64,000 nt of DNA from Emcibacter sp. SYSU 3D8 (GTDB taxonomy: Bacteria > Pseudomonadota > Alphaproteobacteria > SMXS01), in the NCBI RefSeq assembly GCF_039655875.1, contig NZ_JBBYXK010000003.1:310001-374000 (forward strand). Reading direction: 5' to 3'. Position numbers and translations under genes: made by a program. The notes beneath the pieces are model-generated. The model saw only the letters and a list, made by a program, of their open reading frames with translations. It ran no database searches and was not told the DNA's origin. Each line of letters opens with the position of its first letter. Position 1 is the first letter of the stretch. Shown in pieces: positions 43,988 through 52,922 of the stretch.

Positions 43988-44956
43988 ATGTTGAGTGCCG
44001 CTGACATCCGCGCGCTGCGCGGGCTCTGCCCGAACCGGTTGCATGTCGATGTGCCGCTGGGCCGTATCAGCCGCTGGAGGGTGGGCGGCAAGGCGGATGT
44101 GGTCGTGCGGCCTCGCGGCGTGGCGCAGCTCTCCGCGCTGATCCGGCTGTGCCTTGAGCGGCGGCTTCCCTACGTGGTCGTCGGTGCGACCAGCAATTTG
44201 CTGTTCGCCGACGAAGGCCTGCGGGCGCTGTGTATCCAGGTGCAGGGAGACACCTCGGATATTGCCGTTCGCGGCAATGAGATCGATGTTGGCGCGGGTG
44301 TCTGGGGGCCGTATCTCACGCTTTCCGCCATGCATGCGGGCCTGACCGGTATCGAGCACCTTTGCGGCGTGCCGGGCAGCGTTGGCGGGCTGATTTACAT
44401 GAACGCCGGCAGCCAGCGCAAATCCATCGGCAACGCACTGGTGCGCGTCGTGTCGGTCGATGGGAATGGGGCAGTCATGCATCGCGACGCGGCAGATTGC
44501 GGCTTTACCACGCGCCACTCGGTATTTCACGGCAACCGCGAGATCATCTCCGGCGCGACCTTGCGGCTCGCGCCCGGCGCCCGCGATACCATACGCCGCG
44601 AGATGATGAGCATCATGGCCGCGCGGCGGGCGAAATTCCCGCTGCGGTTTCCGAATTGCGGCTCGGTGTTTGTCTCCAATCCTGCGATGTACGAACGCTG
44701 GGGACCGCCTGGCGCGGTGATCGAGCAGGCAGGGCTCAAGGGCTTCCGGATCGGCGGCGCCGTGGTTTCCCGTCTGCATGCCAATTTCATCGTCAACGCT
44801 GGCGGCGCCACCGCTGCCGACATCCTCGCTGTCATGCGGCATGTCCGGTCAGTGGTCCATCAGCGAACGGGTCATTTGCTGCAGCCCGAGGTTCGGTTCG
44901 TCGAGCCGTCAGGCCAGATCGGTTCGGCCCTGGACGCAGATGCTTACGCAGCCTGA
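43988..44956 (+). CDS. UDP-N-acetylenolpyruvoylglucosamine reductase (MurB paralogue)
   Basis: Reduces UDP-GlcNAc-enolpyruvate to UDP-MurNAc with FAD and NADPH. 322 residues. The FAD-binding motifs VVGATSNLLFAD (~59-70) and GVPGSVGGLIYMNAGS are present. So are the catalytic Ser in NCGSVFVSNP, the HANFIVNAGG block of type II MurB and the final catalytic Glu in LQPEVRFVE. The ATG at 43988 was chosen over an upstream TTG. It follows the MurA paralogue by 10 bases and overlaps the next glycosyltransferase gene by 17 bases. A complete MurA-MurB pair inside a glycosyltransferase operon points to polysaccharide rather than peptidoglycan synthesis. Confidence 0.93.
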   Translation: MLSAADIRALRGLCPNRLHVDVPLGRISRWRVGGKADVVVRPRGVAQLSALIRLCLERRLPYVVVGATSNLLFADEGLRALCIQVQGDTSDIAVRGNEIDVGAGVWGPYLTLSAMHAGLTGIEHLCGVPGSVGGLIYMNAGSQRKSIGNALVRVVSVDGNGAVMHRDAADCGFTTRHSVFHGNREIISGATLRLAPGARDTIRREMMSIMAARRAKFPLRFPNCGSVFVSNPAMYERWGPPGAVIEQAGLKGFRIGGAVVSRLHANFIVNAGGATAADILAVMRHVRSVVHQRTGHLLQPEVRFVEPSGQIGSALDADAYAA

Positions 44957-46148
44957 ACCACAGTTCCTGATGCTCGCCGCGTCGACGCCGTCGGGTGTCG
45001 CCGGTCATCACTACTCGGTCCGCGACATCACCGGGGCGCTCGATGCGGCAGGGGTGCGGACAGAGCTTTGTCTCATCCTCAACCGGCCGGGGCAGAGCAG
45101 CCGGGCGCTTGACGGCATGCCGCATGTGCAGGTCGATGCGGGCTTCTGCTTCCTTGAGGCCATCGCATTCGTGCGCCGCCGGCTGTCAGATAATCCGGCT
45201 CTTGTCGTGTTCGGATATGACGAGCTTTCCGTCCGTATCGCGATTGCCTCGACCATCGGACAGCGTCACCGGATCGTTTCGGTCAAGCCTGGCTGGATCA
45301 ACAGCGCCTCGTGGTCAGACGGCGTTGCGAACTTCATCCTGTTCACGCGCGAAAATCTGGATTTCTATGCGCGCCATCCCCGTTATGCCGGCGTGGCGCT
45401 TCATTACCTGCCCAACCGGGTGGCCAGGCCGGATCCGGCGCCCGATGCGGCGGTCCGCCTCGGCAGTCTGCTGCCGGGCTTTGGCAGCGCCGGCCCGTCG
45501 ATCTTCTGCCCGGTGCGGCTGGGCTGGGGCAAGGCGTTCATCGTCGATCAGGCATTCCGCCTGCATGATGCGATGAAATCGAGCGGCCAGCCGGCGGGTC
45601 TGGTCATTGCCGGCACGGCGCACGATCAAAGCTATGTGCAGTCGCTTCGCGACCGTATCGCCGGCATGCCGGATGTCTGGATGACCACCGACCCCGGCAT
45701 CACCGGCAATATCTCCGCCTATATGAATGCGTTCGACATCGTCATCGGCGCCGGACGCACCAGCGGCGAGGCCCTGTGCCTGGGCAAGCGGGTGTTCTGT
45801 CCGGACCCGGACAGCGAACTGCCGGTCGAAATCACGCCGCGCAGTTATGAAGGGCTGGCCTACAGCAACTTCACGGGCCGGGTCGCGGCAGCCGAGGGCG
45901 GGGCCCGTGAGGCGCCTGATTGTGACCTGTCCGTGCTCGTTGCCGAGCGGCTGGGGGTCGAGGCCGGCGTGCCGCTTTACCGGCGGATCGCCGCCGACGC
46001 CTTGCGCGCAAGGCTCGGCCTTGCGCGGGCGCTGCGGACCTGGGTCAGCACCATGGTCCGGCTCGTCGCCATCTATACCAGGACGCATCTGGGCGGGGTC
46101 GCGGGCGCCTCCGGGCGGCGGGCAGCGAAAGAGGGTCAGCCAGGATGA
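44940..46148 (+). CDS. Putative glycosyltransferase (GT-B type)
   Basis: A 402-residue protein with a GT4-like plan: LAASTPSGVAGHHYSVRDITGALDAAGV at the start, a nucleotide-binding second half (VIAGTAHDQSYVQSLRDRI; GITGNISAYMNAFDIVIGAGRTSGEALCLGKRVFCPD) and a basic amphipathic end (~360-400) suited to membrane contact. The GRTSGEAL segment takes the place of the usual E-x7-E motif. Its start overlaps the MurB-like gene and its end overlaps the polymerase gene (ATGA), so it belongs to the same operon. Sugar specificity unknown. Confidence 0.82.
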   Translation: MLTQPEPQFLMLAASTPSGVAGHHYSVRDITGALDAAGVRTELCLILNRPGQSSRALDGMPHVQVDAGFCFLEAIAFVRRRLSDNPALVVFGYDELSVRIAIASTIGQRHRIVSVKPGWINSASWSDGVANFILFTRENLDFYARHPRYAGVALHYLPNRVARPDPAPDAAVRLGSLLPGFGSAGPSIFCPVRLGWGKAFIVDQAFRLHDAMKSSGQPAGLVIAGTAHDQSYVQSLRDRIAGMPDVWMTTDPGITGNISAYMNAFDIVIGAGRTSGEALCLGKRVFCPDPDSELPVEITPRSYEGLAYSNFTGRVAAAEGGAREAPDCDLSVLVAERLGVEAGVPLYRRIAADALRARLGLARALRTWVSTMVRLVAIYTRTHLGGVAGASGRRAAKEGQPG

Positions 46149-47575
46149 CTTCCGGCCACAATCCCTATCCCGGCAGACAAGCAACACCCGCGGTCAGTGC
46201 CGTGAGGCGGTGGGCGAGCCAGCCCTGGGACATAATGTCCAGCTTCAGGGGGCCATGGGCGCCATCGCTGGCGCTGTTCCTGGCCGGGGCACTGCTTCGT
46301 GTCGACATCTATGCGATCGGGCGGATCAGTTTCGGCGAGCTGATCCTCGTTCTCCTGTCGGTCGGGTACTGGGGCAAGCTGCTGGACGAGGCCAGGCACG
46401 TCAGGGCCATCGGCATCTATCTGGTGCTGCTGGGACTGTGGGTGCTGGGCATCGTGCTCAGCGATCTGGTCAACGGTTCAGGCTTCGACCTGTTCTTTCG
46501 CGGTGTGGCCAGGCCGCTGGTCGTCCTGTCGATGTTCGTCGCCTGCTTCGGCCTGCTCAGGAAACACCCCCGCGCCTTCCTGTGGTTCTTCCTCGGACTG
46601 CTCGTTTCCGCGAGCGGCAATCTCATCTTTGAAACCGATTTCCGGGTGTCCGACCACCTGGAAAAGTTGAGCTACGGCTATGCAGCGTTTGTCTATACGC
46701 CCATGGTCTTCGCCGTTACCACCATCGCCGCCTTCTTTCTCGCGCGCTACAATGCAGCCTTGCCGACCTTGCTGTTCGTGGCGGTATTCCTCCTTGTTTC
46801 GGAGCGTTTCTCACGTACGACGGCAGCAAGTTTCCTCGCGGCGGCGGCGATTTTTCATCTCGTCCTGCTGCTTCGCAGTGCCGTCGGAACCAGACGCTTT
46901 GGCCCCGGCTCCGTGATGATGATGGTGTTTATCGCCCTGATCGGCGGTTATCTGGCGCTGCAGGCCTATATCGGCCTGGCCGTCAGCGGTGCTTTCGGCG
47001 ACCGGCTTGCGGGCAAGGTGCTCATGCAGATCAGGGCGCCCACGTCCGATGACGTGATCAACATGTTCCTGTCGGCCCGGTACGCCCTGGTCTCGAACTA
47101 TCTGATGATCGTCGAGAATCCGATATTCGGCTCGGGCTCGTGGCCGGTCGAGGGGCCATATGTCATCAAGGCCCTGCGGTTTCTGGGGATCGAGATTCCG
47201 CCGGTGGTTTATTTGGACATCGTCGCCCGGCGCGGCACCGGCCATTCCATCCTGTTCGGCAATTGGGCGAATTATGGTCCGCTGGTCATCCCCTTCTGGA
47301 TCTACATCTTTTCGAGGACGCTGGCGTTCTTCAAGGATCTGGTCCTCTCCAGATCACGGCTCTACTGGCTGGTTGCGCCGTATCTGATCACGTTTCTGTT
47401 CTCCATCCCCTTCAATAATCTGAGTTCGCTCAACCGGATATTTGCCGCGCTGATCCCGGCGGCGATGATTGTCGCAACGGTCGCCGTCAGGGACGCTCGG
47501 CAGAACGGATCGGCCGTGGCCGACCGGGGCCGTACAGCGCGGCCGCTTCCAGGGTCAGGAATTATCAATGCCTAG
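46145..47575 (+). CDS. Polysaccharide polymerase (Wzy / O-antigen ligase-like membrane protein)
   Basis: A 476-residue polytopic inner-membrane protein with about ten hydrophobic helices. The pattern of a large periplasmic loop near residues 300-390 (IVENPIFGSGSWPVEGPYVIK; GTGHSILFGNWANYGPLVIPF, with a conserved-type His) is that of Wzy polymerases. The opposite end of the locus encodes another such protein (32061). This one lies among the glycosyltransferases and overlaps both neighbours, so it is the better candidate for the repeat-unit polymerase. Confidence 0.85.
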   Translation: MTSGHNPYPGRQATPAVSAVRRWASQPWDIMSSFRGPWAPSLALFLAGALLRVDIYAIGRISFGELILVLLSVGYWGKLLDEARHVRAIGIYLVLLGLWVLGIVLSDLVNGSGFDLFFRGVARPLVVLSMFVACFGLLRKHPRAFLWFFLGLLVSASGNLIFETDFRVSDHLEKLSYGYAAFVYTPMVFAVTTIAAFFLARYNAALPTLLFVAVFLLVSERFSRTTAASFLAAAAIFHLVLLLRSAVGTRRFGPGSVMMMVFIALIGGYLALQAYIGLAVSGAFGDRLAGKVLMQIRAPTSDDVINMFLSARYALVSNYLMIVENPIFGSGSWPVEGPYVIKALRFLGIEIPPVVYLDIVARRGTGHSILFGNWANYGPLVIPFWIYIFSRTLAFFKDLVLSRSRLYWLVAPYLITFLFSIPFNNLSSLNRIFAALIPAAMIVATVAVRDARQNGSAVADRGRTARPLPGSGIINA

Positions 47576-48377
47576 CGCCGTTACCCAACTCATCCGATCC
47601 GCTTTCTCGACCCTGGGCATCGGCGTGACCCGGCAATCGACGCTCGATGAATTGCGCGTGGCCGCGCGGCATGGCCACGACATGCAATTCCTGCTGGCGC
47701 TGCCGCACGAGCACCGCGCCGCGATCCTCGAGGCTCTCCCCATGTCCCGGGGCCAGTTGCGCCAGGACCTGTTCGCGCTCTCCGAACACGGCTTCAAGCG
47801 CGGCGGCTACTTTGTCGAGTTCGGCGCCGCCAGCGGCGTCGAACTGAGCAACACCCATCTGCTGGAAACCCAGTTCGGCTGGACCGGCATTTTGGCCGAG
47901 CCGGGACGCAACTGGCACCAGGCGCTGGCCGCGAACCGATCCTGCCGCATCGAGTTCGACTGTGTCTGGACGACCACTGGCGAAACCTTGACCTTCAACG
48001 AGTCAAAGGCCGGTGAATTCTCGACGCTCGATCGCTTCCGGGGCGAGGGCAAGCACCTGCTCAACCGGCAGTCGGGACAGCGCTACGACGTCTCGACAAT
48101 CAGCCTGAACGACCTTCTGGTTCGTCACGGCGCGCCGGCGAACATCGATTATCTGAGCATCGATACCGAAGGGTCCGAGTACGACATCCTGAGCCATGTG
48201 GACTTTGACCGGTTCATGTTCGGGGTGGTGACCTGCGAGCATAATTTCACCGCCAATCGCCAGCGGATCCATGACCTGCTTTCCGGTCACGGCTATGTCC
48301 GAAAGCTCGAGCATCTTTCCAGGTTCGACGACTGGTATGTTGCCGGCGAGGCATTGAAGCGTGAACGAGGCTGCTGA
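47568..48377 (+). CDS. FkbM family methyltransferase
   Basis: A 269-residue SAM-dependent methyltransferase of the FkbM type. The SAM-binding start GGYFVEFGAASGVELSNTHLLE (~80-101) is followed by GWTGILAEPGRNWHQALAANR and the FkbM-typical STLDRF and SIDTEGSEYDIL (~200) with a CEHNFTANRQRI strand. These enzymes O-methylate sugars or polysaccharides. The ATG at 47568 overlaps the polymerase gene by 8 bases and the 3' end overlaps the next glycosyltransferase by 17. It probably decorates the polysaccharide repeat. Confidence 0.92.
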   Translation: MPSAVTQLIRSAFSTLGIGVTRQSTLDELRVAARHGHDMQFLLALPHEHRAAILEALPMSRGQLRQDLFALSEHGFKRGGYFVEFGAASGVELSNTHLLETQFGWTGILAEPGRNWHQALAANRSCRIEFDCVWTTTGETLTFNESKAGEFSTLDRFRGEGKHLLNRQSGQRYDVSTISLNDLLVRHGAPANIDYLSIDTEGSEYDILSHVDFDRFMFGVVTCEHNFTANRQRIHDLLSGHGYVRKLEHLSRFDDWYVAGEALKRERGC

Positions 48378-49599
48378 CCGAATGTCTCTGGACATGGGCA
48401 TGCTATCGCCAGCCGCACCAGCGGGCGAACCGAATGGTCCGGACTGGCAACAGCCGCGGAACGGGCTCGTCGTTTGGGTCTACAGCTACTGCCGCTCGAC
48501 GCTCGCGACATACGCCGCGCTGCGCAGCCGTGCGCCTTATGACGTCCGCTTCGTATTGTGCGGTCCGCTGACCAATATCGCGCGCGAACGGGCCGGTTTC
48601 AGCGGCGACGAATTTTCGGCCGACATGTTCGATCTGATCGAGCCTGACGCGGATGTCGCCCTCGACTACCTCCTGGCCCATCGTGACCGGACGCATCTTT
48701 TCGGCTTCTATCATCCTGCGAGCCGGCATGCGGCGTTGCCGCGCCGCTGCGCGGATGAAGGTATTCCTTTCGGGATCGTCTCGGAGGCGCCGTGCAACAT
48801 GGAGGGTCGGACGGGCCGTCGTCTGGCCCGGCATTTCTACTATCGCTGGATGCTGCCGCGCCGCGTTGCTGGCGTCGTTGCGTCAGCCAGTCTGTTCGCG
48901 AATATGTCGGGTCAGCCTAACGGATTTGTCGACGCGATCGGCTGGCGGGCCGAGCAGACGCTCACATTCGGCTATTTCCCGCCGGCACTGCCCGGATCGC
49001 GCTTCGTTGCCCGGGCGGATCATCCGCCGGCGGAAATGACCGTGCTGCTGTCCGGCGGGCACACCGACCATCGCGACCCGATGACGTTCATGAGGGCGCT
49101 TGGTATGGCCGCCGCGTCGGGGCCGGGCATCCGCGCCATCGTATGCGGCGAAGGGCCGCTGACCGGCGAGATGCAGGCCTTTGCCGCGCGCCGCGATCTG
49201 GCCGTCGAGTTCCGGGGCATGGTACCGCTCGACGAACTGGTGCGTCTTTATGAAACGGCCGACCTGTTCGTCGCGCCAGGGGCCAACGAGCCTTGGGGGA
49301 TCAGGGTCAACGACGCGCTGAATTGCGGCTGCCCCGTGCTGGTCAGTTCGGGCATGGGCGCCAGCGTGATCGTCGAGCAGTTCGGCAGTGGCGCCGTCTT
49401 TCGCGCGGGTGACGCCGCGGCGCTCGCGGCATTGCTGGTCTCGGCCTCGGCACCGGATCGCTGGTCGGACATGGTCCGCGGTACGGCCGCCGCCGCACGC
49501 CATATAACGCCGGCCGCCGCCGCCGATCGCCTGGGCAGATTCATCGATGATCGGCTGGCGCTTGCCGGGCGGCCAGGCCGCGCGCATCCCGATGCTTGA
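48361..49599 (+). CDS. Glycosyltransferase family 4-like protein
   Basis: A 412-residue GT-B glycosyltransferase. The N-terminal half starts at ~35 (GLVVWVYSYCRSTLATYAALRS). The C-terminal half has the donor-binding plan EMTVLLSGGHTDHRDPMTFMRAL, IRAIVCGEGPL, VEFRGMVPLDELVRLYETADLFVAPGANEPWGIRVNDALNCGCPVLVS, with the E-x7-D/E pattern of GT4. GTG at 48361 is the likely start, with an ATG at 48382 as alternative. It overlaps both neighbours in the operon. Sugar specificity unknown. Confidence 0.88.
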   Translation: MNEAADRMSLDMGMLSPAAPAGEPNGPDWQQPRNGLVVWVYSYCRSTLATYAALRSRAPYDVRFVLCGPLTNIARERAGFSGDEFSADMFDLIEPDADVALDYLLAHRDRTHLFGFYHPASRHAALPRRCADEGIPFGIVSEAPCNMEGRTGRRLARHFYYRWMLPRRVAGVVASASLFANMSGQPNGFVDAIGWRAEQTLTFGYFPPALPGSRFVARADHPPAEMTVLLSGGHTDHRDPMTFMRALGMAAASGPGIRAIVCGEGPLTGEMQAFAARRDLAVEFRGMVPLDELVRLYETADLFVAPGANEPWGIRVNDALNCGCPVLVSSGMGASVIVEQFGSGAVFRAGDAAALAALLVSASAPDRWSDMVRGTAAAARHITPAAAADRLGRFIDDRLALAGRPGRAHPDA

Positions 49600-50815
49600 T
49601 CCAGTGACCAGGTCGGGACCGGTGCAGGCGCGCCCCGCCGATCTGGCGGCGGACCGGGGAATCATGCCGCATACCCGCTCGCTACACACCGTGTCGTCCA
49701 TCGAATCCGAAGCGTCGGGGCCGTCCTATTCCGTGCCGCGGCTGTGCCGGGCGCTTGCCGCGCGGGGGGAGCATGTCGATCTGGTTTCGCTCGGCGCGCC
49801 AGCCGATGCGCTCCGGGATGGCTACCGCGACCGGCGCTGTGCCGGGGATTCCGTCTGGCCCCCTGCGCTGCGCCGGCTCGGGCAATCGCGGGCCATGCGG
49901 CGCGCCGTCTGCGACGCCGACGCCGAACTGTTTCATACGCATGGCCTCTGGATGCTGCCGAACGTCTATCCGGCCTGGGCGGCCCGCGCGAAGGGCAGGC
50001 CCTTCCTGCTCGCGCCGCGCGGCATGCTCGGCGCCGAAGCATTGCGGTTCTCCCGGCTCAAGAAGCAGATGTTCTGGCAGGCCGCCCAGGGCCGCGCGGT
50101 TCGCTCGGTCAGCTGCTTTCACGCGACCGCCGAGCAGGAATACGAGGATATCCGCGCTTTTGGCCTGGCCCAGCCGGTGGCGATCGTCCCCAACGGCATC
50201 GATCTGCCCACAACGGTCCGCATGCCCCGCCAGCCGGAATCCCGCACGGTCCTCTCGCTCGGCCGCATACACCCCAAGAAGGGCCTCGACAGGCTGATCA
50301 AGGCCTGGTCCCTGGTCGAGGCATCGCACCCGGACTGGCGGCTTGAAATTGTCGGTCCCAGCGAAGGCGGCCACGGCGCGGAACTCGAGGCATTGTCCCG
50401 CGAGCTGGGGCTGAATCGGGTCAGTGTTTCAGGGCCGGTCTTCGGCGAGGCGAAAACCGCCCTCATGGCTGATGCCGCGTTGTTCGTGCTGGCGACGCGA
50501 AACGAGAACTTTGCCATGACGGTCGCTGAAAGCCTGGTTTGCGGCACGCCGGTGATTTCCACCAAGGGCGCACCCTGGGCCGGGCTGGAAGAACACCGCT
50601 GCGGATGGTGGATCGATCATGGCGCCGAGGCCATGGCCAAGGCGCTCGGGATCGCCATGGAACTGCCGGCCGAGGAACGGCGGGCGATGGGAGATCGCGG
50701 GCGTGAGTGGATGGAGCGCGATTTCGGCTGGGACGGTATCGCCGCGCGGATGAGCGATGTCTATCGCTGGCTGGTGCATGGCGGCAAACGGCCGGCATGC
50801 GTGAGGATCGACTGA
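49592..50815 (+). CDS. Glycosyltransferase family 4 protein
   Basis: A 407-residue GT4 enzyme. The acceptor half starts with HTVSSIESEASGPSYSVPRLCRAL and LFHTHGLWMLPN. The donor half shows the classical RTVLSLGRIHPKKGLDRLIKAW, LEIVGPSEGGHGAEL, and FVLATRNENFAMTVAESLVCGTPVISTKGAPWAGLE, with the E-x7-E motif. ATG at 49592 was chosen for its 8-base overlap with the upstream gene; an ATG at 49547 or 49664 is possible. The family includes mannosyl-, glucosyl- and fucosyltransferases of exopolysaccharides. Confidence 0.92.
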   Translation: MLDPVTRSGPVQARPADLAADRGIMPHTRSLHTVSSIESEASGPSYSVPRLCRALAARGEHVDLVSLGAPADALRDGYRDRRCAGDSVWPPALRRLGQSRAMRRAVCDADAELFHTHGLWMLPNVYPAWAARAKGRPFLLAPRGMLGAEALRFSRLKKQMFWQAAQGRAVRSVSCFHATAEQEYEDIRAFGLAQPVAIVPNGIDLPTTVRMPRQPESRTVLSLGRIHPKKGLDRLIKAWSLVEASHPDWRLEIVGPSEGGHGAELEALSRELGLNRVSVSGPVFGEAKTALMADAALFVLATRNENFAMTVAESLVCGTPVISTKGAPWAGLEEHRCGWWIDHGAEAMAKALGIAMELPAEERRAMGDRGREWMERDFGWDGIAARMSDVYRWLVHGGKRPACVRID

Positions 50816-51387
50816 TCGTGACCGTACCCACGCTCGATGTCGCCGCCAACCGCCGGGCGCGAAAATGGACGCGCAAGGAATTGCTGGGCCGCGTTCTGTG
50901 GGAACTGGCAGGCCCTTTGTTCGCCTGGAGTCCACGACCCCTTTGGGGCTGGCGGCGGATGCTGCTGCGCGTCTTCGGCGCGCAGGTCGGCCACGGCGTA
51001 CATATCTATCCGTCGGTGCGCATCACCATTCCCTGGAACCTGTCGATCGGCGATGGGAGCGCGATCGGCGACCGCGTGACGCTCTATGCCCTGGGCCCGA
51101 TCACACTCGGCAAGCGGGTGACCGTCTCGCAGGGCGCGCATCTGTGTGCCGGCACCCATGACTGGCGCATGCCGGACATGCCGCTGCTGAAGCCGCCGAT
51201 CTTGATCGCCGATGATGCCTGGATCTGCGCCGATGCCTTTGTCGGGCCGGGCGTGCGCGTCGGTATGGGCGCTATCGCCGGCGCCCGGGCGGTGGTGGTC
51301 AGGGACGTCGCTGCGGCAACGATCGTGGGTGGCAATCCGGCGCGTGTGCTGCGCCGCAGAATTCAGGACGGGCAGCAAACCGCATGA
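50797..51387 (+). CDS. Colanic-acid-type acetyltransferase (WcaF-like, hexapeptide repeat)
   Basis: A 196-residue left-handed beta-helix acetyltransferase. The N-terminal helix RKELLGRVLWELAGPLFAWSPRPLWGWRRMLLRVFGA is the hallmark of the WcaF-like group. The repeats follow, with the catalytic His in GTHDWRMPDMPLLKPPILI and an end AIAGARAVVVRDV...GNPARVLRRR. It O-acetylates a sugar of the repeat unit with acetyl-CoA. ATG at 50797 overlaps the glycosyltransferase upstream by 19 bases. Its 3' end overlaps the methyltransferase gene by 4 bases. Confidence 0.92.
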   Translation: MREDRLIVTVPTLDVAANRRARKWTRKELLGRVLWELAGPLFAWSPRPLWGWRRMLLRVFGAQVGHGVHIYPSVRITIPWNLSIGDGSAIGDRVTLYALGPITLGKRVTVSQGAHLCAGTHDWRMPDMPLLKPPILIADDAWICADAFVGPGVRVGMGAIAGARAVVVRDVAAATIVGGNPARVLRRRIQDGQQTA

Positions 51388-52040
51388 CAGTCCAGCAGTC
51401 CATATCCGGTTACCGATATGCCAACGCGGCGCCGAAGCACACGCATGCCTATCTGATGCCCACGGTCCGGCGCGAACTTGCCGCGTTCTTCGCGACACAG
51501 CCGACTGGCAGCGCCGATCCTGCGATGCGGCGCATTTTCGAGCTGGGCTGCGGCAACGGCAGCATGGCCGCACGCCTCACCGAAGCCGGCTATCACGTCT
51601 GCGGCGTCGATCCGAGCACCGAGGGCATTGCGCAGGCGCGGTCGGCGTATCCCGAGCTGCGGCTGGAAGCCGGCTCGGCCTATGACGACCTCGTCGCCCG
51701 GTTCGGCCGGTTCCCGGCGGTCGTCAGCCTGGAAGTCGTCGAGCATGTCTATGCGCCGCGGGACTATGCCCGAACGCTGTACGACCTTGTGGAGCCGGGC
51801 GGCATGGCGCTGGTGTCGACGCCCTATCACGGCTACCTGAAGAATGTGGCGCTGGCGGTGTCCGGCAGGCTCGACGCCCATTTCACGGCGCTCTGGGACA
51901 ATGGGCACATCAAGTTCTGGTCCATACCGACCCTGACGACGCTGCTCACCGAGGCGGGCTTTCGCGATATCCGTTTCCGGCGCATCGGTCGCATTCCACC
52001 GCTTGCCAAATCCATGATCGCCATCGCCCGAAAGGCCTGA
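51384..52040 (+). CDS. Class I SAM-dependent methyltransferase
   Basis: A 218-residue methyltransferase. The SAM-binding motif I is FELGCGNGSMAARLTEAGYHVCGVDPS (~50-76), with the motif II/III region VVSLEVVEHVYAPRDYARTLYDLVEPGGMALVSTPYHGYLK. This is the plan of UbiG-like small-molecule methyltransferases. Within the operon it probably methylates a sugar or a lipid-linked intermediate. ATG at 51384 (ATGA overlap) makes it translationally coupled to the WcaF-like gene. Confidence 0.93.
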   Translation: MTVQQSISGYRYANAAPKHTHAYLMPTVRRELAAFFATQPTGSADPAMRRIFELGCGNGSMAARLTEAGYHVCGVDPSTEGIAQARSAYPELRLEAGSAYDDLVARFGRFPAVVSLEVVEHVYAPRDYARTLYDLVEPGGMALVSTPYHGYLKNVALAVSGRLDAHFTALWDNGHIKFWSIPTLTTLLTEAGFRDIRFRRIGRIPPLAKSMIAIARKA

Positions 52041-52046
52041 AGAGCC

Positions 52047-52895
52047 ATGCGACAGGAACAGATCCATGTCAGCCGGATTCCGGTCACCGCGGCCGTGCCG
52101 GTGCGGAACGAAGGCGCCAATCTTGCCCGGTGCCTCGAGCGCCTGGGACGGTTTGCCGAGGTGGTCGTGATCGACAGCGGGTCGACCGACGATACCGTCG
52201 CGGTCGCCGAGTCCTTCGGCGCGCGGGTGGTCACCTTCAAGTGGGACGGCGGCTATCCGAAGAAGCGCAACTGGTTCCTGCTGAACGCGCCGCCAACCCA
52301 GCCCTGGGTGTTTTTCGTCGATGCGGACGAGTTCGTCGACGACCGGTTCTGCGACGCCGTCGCCGATGCCGTCTGGCAGAGCGAATGCAACGGCTACTGG
52401 CTCAACTACACCAACCACTTTCTGGGACGCCCCCTCGGTCACGGCGTCCCCCAGCGCAAGCTGGCGCTGTTCCGCACCGGCGGCGCGCTTTATGAGCGGA
52501 TCGAGGAGCAGGCGTGGAGCCCGCTCGACATGGAAATCCACGAGCACCCCATCGTCGACGGCAAGGTCGGCGAGATCGCCGCGCCCATCGACCACCGGGA
52601 CTACAAGGGCATTGGCAAGTTCATCGAGAAACACCGCGACTATGCGCTGTGGGAAGCCCATCGCTACCAGGCGCTTCAGGGCAACGACGCGGCCTGGGCC
52701 GACTTCACCGAGCGTCAGACCTTCAAGTACCGGAACCTGGCCCGGTGGTGGTATCCGTGGCTGTATTTTATCTACACCTACATCGTGAAGCGCGGCTTCC
52801 TCGACGGCGGCGCGGGGCTTCATTATGCGTTCTACAAGGCGTGGTACTTTCAGACGATTCGTCTGATGATCCGCGAAATCAGCCCGTCGCCTTGA
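52047..52895 (+). CDS. Glycosyltransferase family 2 protein (WaaE/KdtX-like)
   Basis: A 282-residue GT-A fold enzyme. VTAAVPVRNEGANLARCLERL opens the nucleotide-binding domain, VVVIDSGSTDDTVAVA follows, and FFVDADEF is the DxD motif (~92). The C-terminal half holds GGALYERIEEQ and HRDYKGIGKFIEKHRDYALWEA, a pattern of the lipopolysaccharide-core beta-glucosyltransferase (WaaE-like) subgroup. It starts 6 bases behind the methyltransferase gene. It is the only GT2 enzyme of the locus. Sugar specificity unknown. Confidence 0.92.
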   Translation: MRQEQIHVSRIPVTAAVPVRNEGANLARCLERLGRFAEVVVIDSGSTDDTVAVAESFGARVVTFKWDGGYPKKRNWFLLNAPPTQPWVFFVDADEFVDDRFCDAVADAVWQSECNGYWLNYTNHFLGRPLGHGVPQRKLALFRTGGALYERIEEQAWSPLDMEIHEHPIVDGKVGEIAAPIDHRDYKGIGKFIEKHRDYALWEAHRYQALQGNDAAWADFTERQTFKYRNLARWWYPWLYFIYTYIVKRGFLDGGAGLHYAFYKAWYFQTIRLMIREISPSP

Positions 52896-52922
52896 TCGCT
52901 CCACTCGCTGAAAGGACTTCAG

